Part shown: one piece after another, positions 4,942 through 6,029 of the stretch
How the letters are laid out: each line of letters starts with the position of its first letter
How positions within the stretch are numbered: position 1 is the stretch's first letter
Assembly (NCBI GenBank): GCA_018897875.1
Contig: JAHIKF010000532.1
Span: 1-6,029, forward strand
Length of the DNA stretch: 6,029 bases
Reading direction: 5' to 3'
Origin: Pseudomonadota bacterium
GTDB taxonomy: Bacteria > Desulfobacterota > Desulfobaccia > Desulfobaccales > 0-14-0-80-60-11
Program-made: the position numbers and the translations under genes
The notes under the pieces: generated by a model
What the model was told of the DNA's origin: nothing
The model's database searches: none
What the model saw: only the letters and a program-made list of their open reading frames with translations

Positions 4942-5544
4942 TCAGAAGGCCATATCCGGGGACCAGATATCGCAGACCTTGCCCACCAGTTCTGCTCCCG
5001 GCTGCAAGGATTTTTTGCCCGGTTCCCAGCCGGCGGGGGTGGCTTCGCCGGTCTGGCGCACAAACTGGCAGGCCTTAATCTGCCGGATCATCTCGGCCAC
5101 GTTGCGGCCCACCGCCGGGGCCAGTACCTCCATGGCCTGGAGGATGCCGTCGGGGTCGATGAGGAAACGGCCACGGATATCCACGCCGTTGTCCTCATCG
5201 TAAACGTCGTAGAGCTCGCCGACTCGGCCGCCGGTGTCGCTCAGCATGGGATAAGGCAGCCCTCCGGGAACCATCTTGGACAACTCACCTTCCTGCCACA
5301 CCTTGTGGGTAAAGGGGCTGTCGATGCTGATGGCCAGGACCACGGCCCCCAGGGACTTGATCTCATCGTACTTGGCGGCAACTGCCGTCAATTCCGTGGG
5401 TCATACAAAGGTGAAATCCCCGGGATAGAAGTAAAGCATCACCCATTGGCCTTTGTAATCCGACAACTTCACCTTTTTGATTTCGCCGTTGATATAGGCG
5501 TTGGTTTCAAAATCCGGGGCCGGCTTGCCTACCTTAACCGCCAT
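4942..5544 (-). CDS. Selenocysteine-containing peroxiredoxin (AhpC/Prx type; in-frame UGA at 5401-5403)
   Basis: This thiol/selenol peroxidase of the AhpC/TSA peroxiredoxin family would reduce H2O2 and organic peroxides in the cytoplasm. The 200-residue reading starts at ATG 5544, preceded by AAGGAGGA (5559-5552) at ideal spacing. Residues 1-47 are a normal Prx N-terminus (VGKPAPDFETNAYINGE, LSDYKGQWVMLYFYPGDFTFV). Codon 48 is TGA, exactly where the peroxidatic Cys belongs: P41-x3-T45-x2-U48 followed by PTEL. The frame then continues without break through SIDSPFTHKVW (73-83), the conserved Arg124 in DIRGRFLIDPDG, and PAGW (170-173). A SECIS-like hairpin follows the UGA. The position of the usual resolving Cys in the E-V-C-P-x-G-W motif is Thr169; other Cys residues are C159 and C191. 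The gene begins 28 bp after corA and is probably cotranscribed with it. The alternatives are a sequencing error or point mutation (TGT/TGC to TGA), giving a pseudogene; intactness elsewhere argues against that. The terminal stop is also TGA. Confidence 0.88.
5371..5391 (-). promoter_or_regulatory. Putative bacterial SECIS element in the peroxiredoxin mRNA
   Basis: After the UGA the minus-strand RNA can fold TTG-A-CGGC around loop AGTT and back with GCCG-C-CAA: four GC pairs, an A/C mismatch, then three further pairs. The apical loop starts 17 nt after the UGA and has G at loop position 2. Both agree with the general bacterial SECIS pattern, in which SelB binds a small loop carrying a G near its 5' side a short distance after the UGA. 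The loop bases fall in GCA and GTT codons, while the gene otherwise mostly uses GCC for Ala. Confidence 0.6.
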
Positions 5545-5551
5545 GGTCAGA

Positions 5552-5559
5552 TCCTCCTT
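5552..5559 (-). promoter_or_regulatory. Ribosome binding site that fixes the peroxiredoxin start
   Basis: AAGGAGGA on the minus strand lies 7 nt before ATG 5544, within the 28-bp corA-peroxiredoxin gap. A strong site here, 141 nt before the UGA, shows that translation is meant to begin upstream of the in-frame UGA rather than at a later codon. Confidence 0.8.
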
Positions 5560-5572
5560 GAAGAATTATGGG

Positions 5573-6029
5573 TTAAATCCAGCCTTTTCTTCGGAAGTAC
5601 TCGAGCATGGAGAGCGCGATCACCACGACCGCGCCGAGGACCATAAAATAACCGTATTCCCATTGCAACTCAGGCATATGCTTAAAGTTCATGCCGTAAA
5701 GACTGGTGATAAACGTCAGCGGCATGAAGATGGTGGCAATGATGGTCAGCACCTTCATGATCTCGTTGAGCCGGTTGCTCATGGAAGAGAGGTAAATATC
5801 CAGCATCCCCGCCAGGATGTCCCGGTAAGTCTCCACCGTATCAATGGCGATGATGGTGTGGTCATAGACGTCTCTAAAATAGTTACCGAGATTTTCGCTG
5901 ATCAGGGGGGACTCCCGGCGCTCCAGCCGGGCGATCACTTCCCGCAAGGGCCACAGGGATTTGCGCAACATGATCATGTCATTCTTGAACCGGTGGACAT
6001 CGCGCAAGGTTTGGGGCGAGGGCCGGGCC
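5573..6029 (-). CDS. corA: CorA-type magnesium/cobalt channel, C-terminal part (5' truncated by window edge)
   Basis: This is the C-terminal 151 or so residues of a CorA family divalent-cation channel, a homopentameric inner-membrane protein importing Mg2+ (also Co2+ or Ni2+). The end of the cytoplasmic domain is visible as the long stalk helix (LRKSLWPLREVIARLERRES, then YFRDVYDH and later ILAGMLDIYLSSMSNRLNEIMKVLT). TM1 (KVLTIIATIFMPLTFITSL) leads straight into the signature Y-G-M-N, followed by FKHMPEL, the periplasmic loop. TM2 (GYFMVLGAVVVIALSMLEYF) ends in the basic tail RRKGWI. The order and spacing are those of a standard CorA with nothing missing. The frame runs off the right edge, so the TTG at 6007 is internal. 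The gene lies upstream of the peroxiredoxin on the same strand. Confidence 0.95.
   Translation of the reverse strand, partial: ARPSPQTLRDVHRFKNDMIMLRKSLWPLREVIARLERRESPLISENLGNYFRDVYDHTIIAIDTVETYRDILAGMLDIYLSSMSNRLNEIMKVLTIIATIFMPLTFITSLYGMNFKHMPELQWEYGYFMVLGAVVVIALSMLEYFRRKGWI

Noticed and set aside
4942..5391. Minus-strand 149-residue reading starting at TTG 5391 as a complete peroxiredoxin gene
   Set aside because: It lacks the N-terminal half and active site and has no RBS; the true gene continues through the in-frame UGA to ATG 5544.
4858..5646. Plus-strand open frame of 262 residues across the peroxiredoxin
   Set aside because: It is the antisense shadow of the peroxiredoxin and the corA end; both minus-strand frames carry family signatures.

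Overview
The window is a GC-rich bacterial chromosomal segment, and everything in it fits an anaerobic member of the former Deltaproteobacteria (Desulfobacterota). The clues are a NIL-domain ferredoxin, a UGA-containing peroxiredoxin that reads as a selenoprotein, a split-type PurL, and intergenic regions crowded with GC-rich palindromic repeats. The lineage is an inference from gene content and style, not from a marker gene.

Layout. On the plus strand: the 3' end of purL (1-846); a 392-bp gap with a TATAAT promoter, a C/G-run palindrome and dumbbell repeat copy A; a NIL/2[4Fe-4S] ferredoxin (1239-1661); an MFS transporter in the same frame 15 nt further on (1677-2792); a good sigma70-type promoter; and a small exported protein of unknown function (3024-3482). 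A 515-bp convergent gap follows, with repeat copy B (inverted), hairpins and a heptad tandem repeat. On the minus strand, read from the right edge leftward: the 3' half of a CorA-type Mg2+ channel (6029-5573); a peroxiredoxin whose peroxidatic Cys codon is UGA (5544-4942); a 395-bp gap with repeat copy C; and a PEBP/YbhB-like protein (4546-3998).

The most notable item is the peroxiredoxin. Frame-based callers would report only the part after the in-frame TGA. The full 200-residue reading restores the complete N-terminal half, a strong ribosome binding site and the P-x3-T-x2-U active site, and a plausible bacterial SECIS hairpin lies just downstream of the UGA. The usual resolving Cys position appears to be Thr.

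The second notable item is a family of MITE-like repeats: three copies in 6 kb, each with two tandem short-stem hairpins with 6-nt loops, homologous flanking arms and TTGGTAT(T)A-type ends. A sibling dumbbell with different stems but the same geometry is nested inside copy C.

The genes do not form one pathway. corA and the peroxiredoxin are close enough (28 bp) to be cotranscribed, and the ferredoxin and transporter are translationally adjacent; the rest look like independent units separated by repeat-filled gaps.
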